Below, piece by piece: positions 43,714-52,447 of a DNA stretch of 64,000 nt. A program made the position numbers and the translations under genes. Each line of letters begins with the position of its first letter. Positions within the stretch are counted from its first letter, which is position 1. Below the pieces are notes generated by a model, which saw nothing but the letters and a program-made list of their open reading frames with translations, was not told the DNA's origin and ran no database searches. The DNA is from Pseudomonas sp. Irchel s3f7 (GTDB taxonomy: Bacteria > Pseudomonadota > Gammaproteobacteria > Pseudomonadales > Pseudomonadaceae): NCBI RefSeq assembly GCF_900187615.1, contig NZ_FYDO01000009.1, forward strand, positions 94,434-158,433, given 5' to 3'.

Positions 43714-43802
43714 ACCGGTATCCCTCACAGTGATTGTTTTTGTTGTTCCACTGTCGGCACCTGCCTTGTGGGCGGGTGCCGCTGTCGATGCATCGGACAT
43801 CC

Positions 43803-43892
43803 CTGTAGGAGCCGGCTTGCCGGCGAAGGCGACCGTGAGTCGACATCAACGTTGACTGATGCGCCGCTTTCGCCAGCAAGCCGGCTCCTACA
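43803..43892. repeat. REP pair (family 1)
   Basis: CTGTAGGAGCCGGCTTGCCG and opposite CGCCAGCAAGCCGGCTCCTA, between the transporter and GMC genes. Confidence 0.9.
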
Positions 43893-43908
43893 TGTTTGTG
43901 TACCGAGT

Positions 43909-45555
43909 TCAGGCGTTTGCTGACAGTTCCATTGACTGCTTCACGCTCCTTGTGTCTGGGTTGAGAATCATCTGTGCCGCTTTCTCGGCAATCATCAACG
44001 TCGGTGAGCAGGTGTTGCCCGAGGTGATGCGCGGCATGATCGAGGCATCGGCGATACGCAGGCCGGGGATGCCGTGCACGCGCAGTTGGGCATCGACCAC
44101 CGCAGCGGCGTCGTTGCCCATGCGGCAGGTGCCCACCGGATGGAAAATCGTCGTACCGATTCGGGCGGCGGCTTCGTGCAGTTGTTCTTCGCTTTGCAGG
44201 CTGTCACCGGGCAGGTACTCGACCGGTTTGAATGCCTTCAGGGCCGGGGCGGCCACGATGCGTCGGGTCAGGCGGATCGCGTCGGCGGCGACGCGCAAAT
44301 CCTCCGGATGACTCAGGTAATTGGGTTGAATCAGCGGCGCTTCCTGCGGATCGGCGGAGCGGATTTCCACCCGGCCACGGCTTTGCGGACGCAGGTCGCA
44401 GACCGACGCCGTAAACGCCGGAAACGCATGCAGCGGTTCGCCAAAGCGCTCCAGCGACAGCGGTTGCACGTGGTACTCAAGGTTCGCTGAAGTCTGTTCC
44501 GGGCCGGAACGGGCGAATGCACCGAGCTGACTCGGCGCCATGGACAGCGGGCCGCTGCGGTCATAGAGGTAGCGCAGGCCCATGCCCATCTTGCCCCACA
44601 GGCTGCCGGCAATCTGGTTCAGGGTGCGGGCGTTTTCCAGTTTGTAGATCAGCCGCAACTGCAGGTGATCCTGCAGATTGGCGCCCACGCCGGACAGCTC
44701 ATGGGCGATGCCGATCCCCAGTCGCTCCAGCAACGGACGCGGCCCGATGCCGGAACGTTGCAGGATGCTCGGCGACCCGACGGAGCCCGCGCACAGGATG
44801 ATTTCCTTGCGCGCCTTGAAGGTCCTGGCCTGATCTTGCCAGCGGGCACTGACTGCCGCCGCCCGGCTGTTTTCCAGCAGTACGCGGTCGACTTCAACGC
44901 CGGTCAGCACGGTGAGATTGGGTCGATGCCGAGCCGGTTTGAGAAACGCCTTGGCCGCATTCCAGCGAATACCGGCCTTCTGATTGACCTGAAAGTAGCC
45001 GCAACCTTCGTTGTCGCCCTGGTTGAAATCATCGATGCTGGCAATGCCGCTTTGTTCGGCGGCGTTACGAAAGGCATCGAGGATCGGCCAGGACAGACGC
45101 TGGCGCTCGACCCGCCAGTCGCCGCTGGCGCCGTGAAACTCAGAATCACCGGCAAAGTGGTTTTCGCTTTTCTTGAACAGCGGCAGCACGTCCTGCCAGG
45201 CCCATCCCGGATTGCCGTCGGCCGCCCAGCCGTCGTAGTCCCCGGCCTGGCCGCGCATGTAAATCATACCGTTGATCGACGAGCAGCCGCCCAGTACTTT
45301 GCCGCGCGGATAGCTCAGGGCGCGGCCTTGCAGGCCCGGTTGCGCTTCGGTCTTGAAGCACCAGTCGGTACGTGGGTTGCCGATGCAGAACAGGTAACCC
45401 ACGGGGATGTGAATCCACGCATAGTTGTCGCGGCCCCCGGCTTCGAGCAACAGCACGCGGTGCTGCGGATCGCCCGACAGTCGATTGGCCAGCAAACACC
45501 CGGCCGGCCCGGCCCCGACCACGATGTAGTCGTATTCATCAAGGGAAGTCTGCAT
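43909..45555 (-). CDS. GMC family flavin oxidoreductase (choline dehydrogenase-like)
   Basis: 548 residues. N-terminal FAD motif VVGAGPAGCLLANRLS, second GMC signature PRGKVLGGCSSINGMIYMRG, and the C-terminal active site HPVGTCRMG with the partner Asn in SGNTCSPTLM. It oxidises an alcohol at FAD and passes electrons on to the respiratory chain or to oxygen. The divergent LysR gene at 45688 is its probable regulator. The substrate cannot be read from sequence. Confidence 0.9.
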   Translation of the reverse strand: MQTSLDEYDYIVVGAGPAGCLLANRLSGDPQHRVLLLEAGGRDNYAWIHIPVGYLFCIGNPRTDWCFKTEAQPGLQGRALSYPRGKVLGGCSSINGMIYMRGQAGDYDGWAADGNPGWAWQDVLPLFKKSENHFAGDSEFHGASGDWRVERQRLSWPILDAFRNAAEQSGIASIDDFNQGDNEGCGYFQVNQKAGIRWNAAKAFLKPARHRPNLTVLTGVEVDRVLLENSRAAAVSARWQDQARTFKARKEIILCAGSVGSPSILQRSGIGPRPLLERLGIGIAHELSGVGANLQDHLQLRLIYKLENARTLNQIAGSLWGKMGMGLRYLYDRSGPLSMAPSQLGAFARSGPEQTSANLEYHVQPLSLERFGEPLHAFPAFTASVCDLRPQSRGRVEIRSADPQEAPLIQPNYLSHPEDLRVAADAIRLTRRIVAAPALKAFKPVEYLPGDSLQSEEQLHEAAARIGTTIFHPVGTCRMGNDAAAVVDAQLRVHGIPGLRIADASIMPRITSGNTCSPTLMIAEKAAQMILNPDTRSVKQSMELSANA

Positions 45556-45687
45556 CCCTGACCTCGTTTGTTGTTCTTGTTGCCTGTCATCCTAGTTGTT
45601 AGCTTTCGTCAAAAGAATGTTAGTTTTTGCGCAGCGGCTGTGCGTTTTTAAACAGCGCCATCCACAGCGAACAACCAGGGACGAATC

Positions 45688-46584
45688 ATGTTTGACTGGA
45701 ATGACTTGCGGTTTTTCCTCGAATTGCAGCGCAGCGGGCGTTTGCTCACGGCGGCGCGCCGGTTGAACACGACGCACGCCACCGTGGCGCGGCACATCGA
45801 AGCCATCGAAAAGAGCCTCGGCACGGCGTTGTTTGTTCAACACGCCCAAGGCTATGAACTGACCCCGGCCGGTGAAGCGCTGCTTAAACACGCCGAGGCG
45901 ATGGAAAACGTCGCGCTGCTGGCGCAGGAGGAAATCACCCAGTCCACGGCTCCGCTGGGCAAGATTCGCGTCGGGGTGACGGAAGGGCTGGGCATCATGT
46001 TTCTCGCCAGTCGCATGAACGGCTTGTTCGAGCGCTACCCGGGGCTGGAGGTGGAACTGGTGGCGGTGCCGCGCTTTGTCAGCATCCTCAACCGTGAGGC
46101 GGAGATCAGCATCCACCTCGAACGCCCGTCCGCCGACATGCTGGTCACCCGCAAGCTCACGGACTATCGCCTGGCGCTCTATGCCAGCCAGGCTTATCTC
46201 GACCGTTCGCCACCGCTGCGCAGCCGCGAAGACCTGGGGCGCCACGCGTGGATCGGTTATGTCGATGATTTGCTGTTCAGCCAGGAATTGATGTTCCTCA
46301 ACAGCTTCTGCCGTAACCCGCAGGTGGTGTTCCACAGCACCAGCGTGATCGCCCAGCAACAAGCGGCGCGGTCGGGGCTGGGGATCGCGGTGCTGCCGTG
46401 TTACATGGCCAGCGACGATCCGGGGCTGGTGCCGCTGTTGCCGGACGAAAGCATCCAGCGCAGCTACTGGATCAGCACCCGCCGCGAGCTGCACAAGTCT
46501 GTGCGGCTAAGGGTGCTGTGGGATTATGTGGTGGAGTTGTGTGAGCGGGAGCAAGCCCTGCTACTGCCCCCCAATCCCCTGTAG
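45688..46584 (+). CDS. LysR family regulator divergent from the GMC gene
   Basis: 298 residues: helix-turn-helix at about 5-62 (FFLELQRSGRLLTAARRLNT, then VARHIEAIEKSLG) and a LysR effector domain (GVTEGLGIMFLASRMNGLFE onward). It shares a 132-bp promoter region with the GMC oxidoreductase. Its stop codon TAG is the one inside the first REP (CTGTAGGAG), so the REP supplies the end of the gene. Confidence 0.88.
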   Translation: MFDWNDLRFFLELQRSGRLLTAARRLNTTHATVARHIEAIEKSLGTALFVQHAQGYELTPAGEALLKHAEAMENVALLAQEEITQSTAPLGKIRVGVTEGLGIMFLASRMNGLFERYPGLEVELVAVPRFVSILNREAEISIHLERPSADMLVTRKLTDYRLALYASQAYLDRSPPLRSREDLGRHAWIGYVDDLLFSQELMFLNSFCRNPQVVFHSTSVIAQQQAARSGLGIAVLPCYMASDDPGLVPLLPDESIQRSYWISTRRELHKSVRLRVLWDYVVELCEREQALLLPPNPL

Positions 46585-46672
46585 GAGCCGGCTTGCCGGC
46601 GAAGAGGTCTCAAGGTTTTCATCATGTTCAAGGCCCATTCGCCGGCAAGCCAGCTCCTACAGGTCCGGTTCT
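46579..46672. repeat. REP pair (family 1) overlapping the lysR stop codon
   Basis: CTGTAGGAGCCGGCTTGCCG starts inside the last codons of lysR; the opposite copy CGCCGGCAAGCCAGCTCCTA closes the pair before the AlkD-like gene. Confidence 0.9.
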
Positions 46673-46687
46673 AACGAAGAAATGCAG

Positions 46688-47788
46688 TCAAACGATCTCG
46701 AATTGTGTACTGGCCAACCGTTCCCCATTCACCATGATGTGCACGGCGTGAACGCCCGCATAATGCCGGCGCGTCGTGAGTTCCTTGATCTGTTGCCCCC
46801 GGCTGACGGTTTCGCTGGCCATGCCGGGCAGTGTCAGCGTCTTGAGCTTGAACACCTTCGCCGACGTGCTGCCGTTGGCTTTGACGTAATCGATGGCGTA
46901 ATCGATCACCAGACGCTGACTGTCCTCAACCGTGGATTTGACGACAAAGGACAGGGTGATCTTTTCCCCCAGACCAATCACCGGCGGATTGATCTGTAAC
47001 TCGCTGATGTCCACTTCAGGCTTGCCGCCCGCACCAATAATCGCCAGCGCGCGCGGGTTGCCCTGTTTGATCAGGCTGCGCAAGGCATGTTTGGCGATCC
47101 ACGCGGTGTGTTTGTTATCCAGCGACCAGCCTTCGATCAGCTCCAGCACCCACTCGGGATGGTCCTTGGTGATGTCGTTGAGGTGATTGGCCACGGATTT
47201 TCGTACGTAAAGGCTGGTGTCGGCCTTCAGGTTGTCGAGGATTTTGACGGCGAGGCGTGGCTCAGCCTGGACCTGTTCCAGTCGAAACGACCAAGGCAGG
47301 CGGGGTCGGCAGCCTTCGCTGGCCAGGCGTCGCACGTGTTCGTTGTCATCCAGCGACCAGTCATGCATCCGCTTGAGCGAACGCTCGAAGTCGCTGCGCA
47401 GAAAGTAGCGGATCGCAAACTCCGAAGAGCCGAAGCAGGTGAAATACTTGAGCGCATCCATCGACTGCTCGAACGCATGGCCGCCGTAGCGGGCGACGTA
47501 GTGCGGCAGGCACATGCTGACGAAACCGCTGTTCAGGCGGGGGGCGAGGGCGCGCAGGACCTCCAGCGATGCTGTGTAATCTAGCGGCAACACCGCGTGC
47601 AGGCATTCGCTGACCCGGGCCATGCGCTGCATCACGCTCAGCTCTGCCAGACCGGATCGGGCCAGTTTCAGGAACGCCTTCGCGTCAAACCCGGGATAGA
47701 CCGCCGTCATCTCGGTGGCGATGTGCTCGAGGCGCTCGACGTTGAAGATTTCCTTGAGCGCGGGCGAAGACGAGTCAGCGTCACTCAT
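46688..47788 (-). CDS. DNA alkylation repair (AlkD-like) HEAT-repeat protein
   Basis: 366 residues. The first 260 are helical HEAT-like repeats of the AlkD superfamily (RYGGHAFEQSMDALKYFTCF, WSLDDNEHVRRLASEGCRPR, LYVRKSVANHLNDITKDHPE); AlkD cuts out bulky alkylated bases without flipping them. About 100 more residues follow as a beta-rich C-terminal part (KITLSFVVKSTVED onward) that plain AlkD lacks. Its ATG overlaps the stop of the antiporter gene (ATGA), so the two are co-translated. Confidence 0.8.
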   Translation of the reverse strand: MSDADSSSPALKEIFNVERLEHIATEMTAVYPGFDAKAFLKLARSGLAELSVMQRMARVSECLHAVLPLDYTASLEVLRALAPRLNSGFVSMCLPHYVARYGGHAFEQSMDALKYFTCFGSSEFAIRYFLRSDFERSLKRMHDWSLDDNEHVRRLASEGCRPRLPWSFRLEQVQAEPRLAVKILDNLKADTSLYVRKSVANHLNDITKDHPEWVLELIEGWSLDNKHTAWIAKHALRSLIKQGNPRALAIIGAGGKPEVDISELQINPPVIGLGEKITLSFVVKSTVEDSQRLVIDYAIDYVKANGSTSAKVFKLKTLTLPGMASETVSRGQQIKELTTRRHYAGVHAVHIMVNGERLASTQFEIV

Positions 47789-49623
47789 TGAGGTGTCCTT
47801 GTTTTGCTTCCCGCTCGCTCTTCGAGCTCATCGGACTCAAACAAGCGCGCCAGTTCCGCCCGCGCTTCCTGTGCCGTTTGCAGAACCTTCGCCGCGTCGT
47901 CATACACGGCATGCTGGGCTTCGAGCACCTGCTCATCGTGATGCTTGAAGCGCTTGATCCGCGCATCGGCCTGAGCCTGGGTCAACCCGAGGCCGATCAG
48001 GGTTTGCCGGCTCATTTCCAGGCTGGAGTAAAAGGTCTCGCGCACCGCGTGTGCACCGACGTCCATCAAGCGGTGCACGTGTTGGCGGTTTCGGGCGCGG
48101 GCGATGATTTTCAGGTGAGGGTAGAGCTTGCGCACCCGTTCGGCGGTCTTGATGTTGGTGTCCGGATCATCAGTAGCGATCACGAAAAACTCGGCTTCCC
48201 CCACTTTGGCGGCGTTGAGGATTTCCGGGCGCATCGGGTCGCCATAGAACACCGGTACGCCACCAAAACTGCGCGACAGCTCGATGGTTTCAATCGAGGT
48301 ATCGAGGGCGACGAACTTGACGTTCTGCGCCCGCAGGATCCGCGCAACGATCTGCCCCATGCGGCCCATACCGGCGATGACCACCCGCGGGGCATCGGTA
48401 TCGATTTCACGGAATTTCTCCGGCACTTCGACCGGTTGCACTTTCGGTCTGACCAGCCGCGCGCACACCAGCAGTAACAGAGGTGTCACGGCCATCGACA
48501 GGGTGATCGTCAACACCAGCAGGTCGTACAACTGCGGCACGAACAGCTCATGGTCGCGACCGATCTTGAACACCACGAAGGCAAATTCACCGCCGGCCGC
48601 CAGCACGATCCCCAGACGAATCGCGCTGACCTTGTTCAAACCACCGGCCAGGTGACCGACGATAAACAGCAACGGCAGCTTGATTGCGATCAACAGCAGG
48701 GTCAGGCCCAGCACCGTGATCGGTGCACTCAGCAACAGGTTGAGGTTGGCGCCCATGCCGACGCTGATGAAAAACAGCCCCAACAACAGGCCCTTGAAGG
48801 GTTCGATCTGCGATTCCAGTTCGTGACGGTATTCGGAGTCCGCCAACAGCAGGCCGGCCAAAAAGGCCCCCAGGGCCATGGAAATACCGGCCAGTTCCAT
48901 GAGCCACGCGGTGCCGATCACCACCAGCAACGCCGTGGCGGTGAACACTTCAGGCAACGCAGCTTTGCTCACCACGCGAAAGATCGGGCGCAGCAGATAA
49001 CGTCCGCCGACCACCACCACCGCGATGCTGGCCAACACCTGCAAGCCGTGGTTCAGGTTTTCGGCGGCACTGGCGCTGTGACTGCCCCCGGCGAGCAACG
49101 GCACCATGGCGATCAGCGGGATTGCCGCGATGTCCTGGAACAGCAGAATCGCAAACGCCAGCCGCCCGTGGGGGCTGGTCAACTCCTTGCGCTCGGCCAG
49201 GCTTTGCAGGCCGAATGCGGTGGACGACAACGCCAGCCCAAGGCCCAGAACGATCGCACTGTTCAACGGCTGACCGAAGACAAACAACGCCACGACGCCA
49301 ATCGTCGAACCGGTCAGCAACACCTGCGCCAAACCCACACCGAACACCGACTTGCGCATCACCCACAAGCGTCGCGGTGACAGTTCCAGGCCAATGATGA
49401 ACAGCAGCAGCACCACACCGAGTTCGGAGATATTGGCGACGCTCTGCGGATTGTCGATAAGCCCCAGCACCGAAGGGCCAATGATCACCCCGGCAAACAG
49501 ATAACCCAGCACCGCTCCCAGTTGCAGGCGCTTGGCCAGGGGCACGATCAGCACGGCCGCGCAAAGAAACACGACAGCGGCTTGCAGCAGATTGCCTTCA
49601 TGGGGCATGAACAAAAACTCCAT
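47785..49623 (-). CDS. Kef-type monovalent cation:proton antiporter with RCK domain
   Basis: 612 residues from ATG 49623. Residues 1 to about 385 are the CPA2 antiporter domain (GVVLLLFIIGLELSPRRLW, the ion-binding FQDIAAIPL, GAFLAGLLLADSEYRHE). The RCK_N domain follows (VVIAGMGRMGQIVARIL), then a C-terminal tail. KefB/KefC release potassium in exchange for protons, protecting from electrophiles, and are gated by glutathione adducts. No kefF/kefG ancillary gene is adjacent. The co-translated AlkD-like repair gene would fit an alkylation response (inference). Confidence 0.9.
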   Translation of the reverse strand: MEFLFMPHEGNLLQAAVVFLCAAVLIVPLAKRLQLGAVLGYLFAGVIIGPSVLGLIDNPQSVANISELGVVLLLFIIGLELSPRRLWVMRKSVFGVGLAQVLLTGSTIGVVALFVFGQPLNSAIVLGLGLALSSTAFGLQSLAERKELTSPHGRLAFAILLFQDIAAIPLIAMVPLLAGGSHSASAAENLNHGLQVLASIAVVVVGGRYLLRPIFRVVSKAALPEVFTATALLVVIGTAWLMELAGISMALGAFLAGLLLADSEYRHELESQIEPFKGLLLGLFFISVGMGANLNLLLSAPITVLGLTLLLIAIKLPLLFIVGHLAGGLNKVSAIRLGIVLAAGGEFAFVVFKIGRDHELFVPQLYDLLVLTITLSMAVTPLLLLVCARLVRPKVQPVEVPEKFREIDTDAPRVVIAGMGRMGQIVARILRAQNVKFVALDTSIETIELSRSFGGVPVFYGDPMRPEILNAAKVGEAEFFVIATDDPDTNIKTAERVRKLYPHLKIIARARNRQHVHRLMDVGAHAVRETFYSSLEMSRQTLIGLGLTQAQADARIKRFKHHDEQVLEAQHAVYDDAAKVLQTAQEARAELARLFESDELEERAGSKTRTPQ

Positions 49624-49815
49624 CAACTTGGTACGGCGGGGCGTCAAGGATAAGGGTTAGGCGTTCAGAAGATCCACTGCAAGCCAGGTCGATTCAGACT
49701 CCGCCACACAACAATGCGTTTGAAACAATTGATCATCAAGACTCGATTGATTTTGCCCGGCATTCAAGTAAAACCCGCAGAGTGTTCGAAATGATGGATA
49801 TCAGGAGGCTGTTCG

Positions 49816-50280
49816 TTGGAAAAGAAACCCCTTTACCGCAAGGTCAACACTCGAACCTGGGGTGTGTGGCGCAACGAGCAGACCGGTGAGTATAGGCACC
49901 AACGGCACACCCAATATGAAATCCGCAATGAATCGTCACGCGGTTCAATGCACTCAACCCGTCGCCATGGGTTTGATTACACGCCGTTGTTCCGGTTTTT
50001 GCTTTCGCGGGTAGGAGGAGACTGGGATGAAATTTTCAGTGAGGCCGTCAGTCGTCTCGACCGCCCTGAACCGGTGTTCTGGATGGTCGCCCTGCATGAG
50101 GACGAAAGAGAAGAAGTAGTTTGTTTGGGGGAATCAAGTTACTTCAGCGGATTGTATGTCGATGACCAAAAGCGCCTGCAGATTGTGAATCCTCAACTCA
50201 ATGCACAGGACATGCAGCCTTACTGTCAATGTTGCACCCACACGTTCAACGGCAAGCTGTTCGGCAAACGTAAAGACTAA
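49816..50280 (+). CDS. Conserved protein of unknown function, 154 residues
   Basis: TTG start at 49816 with AGGAGG seven bases upstream. The product is basic at the N-terminus (MEKKPLYRKVNTRTWGVWRN), then FDYTPLFRFLLSRVGGDWDE, a strand-rich middle (FWMVALHEDEREEV) and a final YCQCCTHTFNGKLFGKR with three cysteines that may bind metal. No membrane segment or signal. I recall similar unnamed proteins in other bacteria but cannot give a function. It is a single gene before the FKBP gene, 127 bp away. Confidence 0.7.
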   Translation: MEKKPLYRKVNTRTWGVWRNEQTGEYRHQRHTQYEIRNESSRGSMHSTRRHGFDYTPLFRFLLSRVGGDWDEIFSEAVSRLDRPEPVFWMVALHEDEREEVVCLGESSYFSGLYVDDQKRLQIVNPQLNAQDMQPYCQCCTHTFNGKLFGKRKD

Positions 50281-50407
50281 TTCAGGCTACACCAGCATTG
50301 CGCTTAAGCTTACGGGCTGAAACGGGACGGTTGCCAATCGAAGGCAAATCTGGGAAAACGGCGCCCATCAGGCCCTTTTGGGCGAGTGAGCATACGAGTG
50401 AAATTCA

Positions 50408-50746
50408 ATGAATGACGAGCTTCAGATAATTGATCTTCAGGTGGGCGACGGTAAAGCCGCCAGCAAAGGCGCTTTGATCACCACCCAGTATCGTGGTTGG
50501 CTGGAAGACGGCAGCGAATTCGACTCTTCCTACAGCCGTGGCAAACCTTTCCAGTGCGTGATTGGCACAGGGCGAGTCATCAAGGGGTGGGACCAAGGCA
50601 TCACGGGCATGCAGGTCGGCGGCAAACGCAAGCTGCTGGTGCCGGCGCATCTGGCGTATGGCGAGCGCAGCATGGGCAAGATCCCGCCGAACTCGAACCT
50701 GATTTTCGAGATCGAGTTGCTGGAAGTGCTGACGCGCGATGATTGA
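50408..50746 (+). CDS. FKBP-type peptidyl-prolyl isomerase
   Basis: 112 residues, a single FKBP domain without signal peptide. Key marks: TQYRGWLEDGSEFDSSYSRG, VIKGWDQGITGMQVGGKRKL and PAHLAYGERSMGKIPPNSNL. It speeds proline cis-trans turns in cytosolic proteins. Its last 8 bp overlap the MEKHLA gene, so the two are translated together. Confidence 0.92.
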   Translation: MNDELQIIDLQVGDGKAASKGALITTQYRGWLEDGSEFDSSYSRGKPFQCVIGTGRVIKGWDQGITGMQVGGKRKLLVPAHLAYGERSMGKIPPNSNLIFEIELLEVLTRDD

Positions 50747-51239
50747 TCGTGATTGCCCGGAAGGGTTGCTGAACGAGGAGTACACCGCGGCGATTGAGCT
50801 GATCGACGCCTCCTATCGGCATTGGACCGGGAAAAACCTGCCGGCTCCGGACTCATTGAGCCCGACCGGGCGCCTGCACTGGCTTCATGCGCACGCGCCC
50901 TACAGTCTGTTAGCCCACGGCACCGAAGACGATCCGCTGTTTTTCTACGCCAACCAACAGACCTTGGCCTGTTTCAAATACCCGCGCTCCGAATTCCTCG
51001 GCATGCCGTCGCGCTTCAGCGCTTCGCCGCTCGACCGTGCCATGCGCCAGACATTGCTCGAACAGGTCACGGCCCACGGCATTGCCCATGGTTACAGCGG
51101 CTATCGGGTAGACAAGGCGGGCAATGCCTTCATGATTCATGAAGGCAAAGTGTGGACGCTGATTGACCGCAATGGCCAGCGCAAAGGGCAGGCAGCGTTG
51201 TTTTGGCCGGATGCCGGGCGGGTGGGGGAGTTGGGTTGA
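50739..51239 (+). CDS. MEKHLA (PAS-related) domain protein
   Basis: 166 residues from ATG 50739, overlapping the FKBP gene end. The MEKHLA domain is seen in LAHGTEDDPLFFYANQQTLA, the CFKYPRSEFLGMPSRFSASP stretch and GYSGYRVDKAGNAF. It is a PAS-like fold that in plants ends HD-ZIP III regulators; as a free protein in bacteria its role is not known. Translational coupling to an FKBP may mean the isomerase serves it. Confidence 0.85.
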   Translation: MIDRDCPEGLLNEEYTAAIELIDASYRHWTGKNLPAPDSLSPTGRLHWLHAHAPYSLLAHGTEDDPLFFYANQQTLACFKYPRSEFLGMPSRFSASPLDRAMRQTLLEQVTAHGIAHGYSGYRVDKAGNAFMIHEGKVWTLIDRNGQRKGQAALFWPDAGRVGELG

Positions 51240-51246
51240 TTGCCGA

Positions 51247-52368
51247 TCAAACCTGCCTTGTGTCGCTAAACACCGGAACCCGCCCATTCAAGGACGGCCG
51301 GTAATCCCAGCTCAGCCGTTCCAGCACCGGTTTTTTCTTCAAAATCTGACGCAGCGTCGCGCTGGCGATACTCAACGCCAGGTTTTGCCCCGGGCATTGG
51401 TGGTGTCCGGCGCCGAAGGTGAAGCTGCGGCGGTTTGGGCGGTCGAGCATAAAGGCATCGGGGGTGTTGTTGAGCTGCGGGTCGCGGTTGGCCGAGGCCA
51501 GCAGTACCAGGATCACGTCTCCTGTCTTGAGGCTGATGCCGTTGATTTCGCACGGGGCGACGACGAAGCGTCGGGTGTTCTGGACGGGCGGGTCGAAGCG
51601 CTGGACTTCGGCCAGCAGGTCGTCGATTTGTGCGGGTTCGCGGAGCACTGATGGGTTCTTTATCAGTGTCAGGATCGCGTTGCCGATCAGTCCGGCGGTC
51701 GCCTCAAAGGTTTGGGAGAACAGGCCGATCAAGTTGGCGATTAGCATTTCTGGCGTGCCACCGGTAAAGCGCTGGCGGATGCCACTGAGCAAAGGGCTGT
51801 GGTTGTCGGGATCCTCCAGAAGCTCGACAAAGTAGCCGCTCAGCTGTTCTGCAGCAGTGTGGGCGGCGGTCAGTTGAGTGTGAGTGCTCAAGGGCGACAG
51901 GCACGCAACGAAGTCCCTCGTCAGTTCGCTGATGGCTCGACCTTGAGCGGGGGAGTACCCCAGCAGGGCTGCCATTACACAGGCCGGTCCCCGGAACATG
52001 GCGTTGTACAGGCCTGCGGCGTCCGCCGTGATCAACCGCGCGCCGACCAGCGCCTCGACTTCCTGCGCATCGATTCCTTTCAGACCCGGTGCAATCGCCG
52101 ACCTTGGGCAGCGTTGGCGTTCGCCCTCATTCATCCGCATCAGTTGGCCAAATACCTTGCCGGACATGCCATTGGCAATCGCATGGGGCACCGGTTCGTT
52201 TGAGGGCCGCACGTGGCAAACGGGATTTTCCAGTACCGCAGCCACCGCTTGGGCGCTGCTGGCGACCCATACATTCAGTTGCGAGTGGAAAACCAATCCG
52301 CCCTCGGCGCGCAGTTGTGCGTAATAGGGATAAGGGTCGGCGTGGGTCGCGGCGAGAATCGGGTCCAT
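51247..52368 (-). CDS. Cytochrome P450
   Basis: 373 residues from ATG 52368, shorter than the usual 400. Heme-binding loop FTFGAGHHQCPGQNLALS with the Cys ligand, K-helix ExxR in LLAEVQRFDPPVQNTRR. The I-helix reads LFSQTFEATAGLIGN where AGHETT is usual: the acid is kept but the oxygen-activating Thr is Ala. No ferredoxin or reductase gene is near. It is divergent from an ArsR-type regulator. The substrate is unknown. Confidence 0.88.
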   Translation of the reverse strand: MDPILAATHADPYPYYAQLRAEGGLVFHSQLNVWVASSAQAVAAVLENPVCHVRPSNEPVPHAIANGMSGKVFGQLMRMNEGERQRCPRSAIAPGLKGIDAQEVEALVGARLITADAAGLYNAMFRGPACVMAALLGYSPAQGRAISELTRDFVACLSPLSTHTQLTAAHTAAEQLSGYFVELLEDPDNHSPLLSGIRQRFTGGTPEMLIANLIGLFSQTFEATAGLIGNAILTLIKNPSVLREPAQIDDLLAEVQRFDPPVQNTRRFVVAPCEINGISLKTGDVILVLLASANRDPQLNNTPDAFMLDRPNRRSFTFGAGHHQCPGQNLALSIASATLRQILKKKPVLERLSWDYRPSLNGRVPVFSDTRQV

Positions 52369-52447
52369 GGTTCGCAGCCTTTTGTTGTTGGAAAGTGTTG
52401 CTACTATCTCCAGTCGGAAAAGGCGTTGATTCGTCCGGGAGCGAAGT

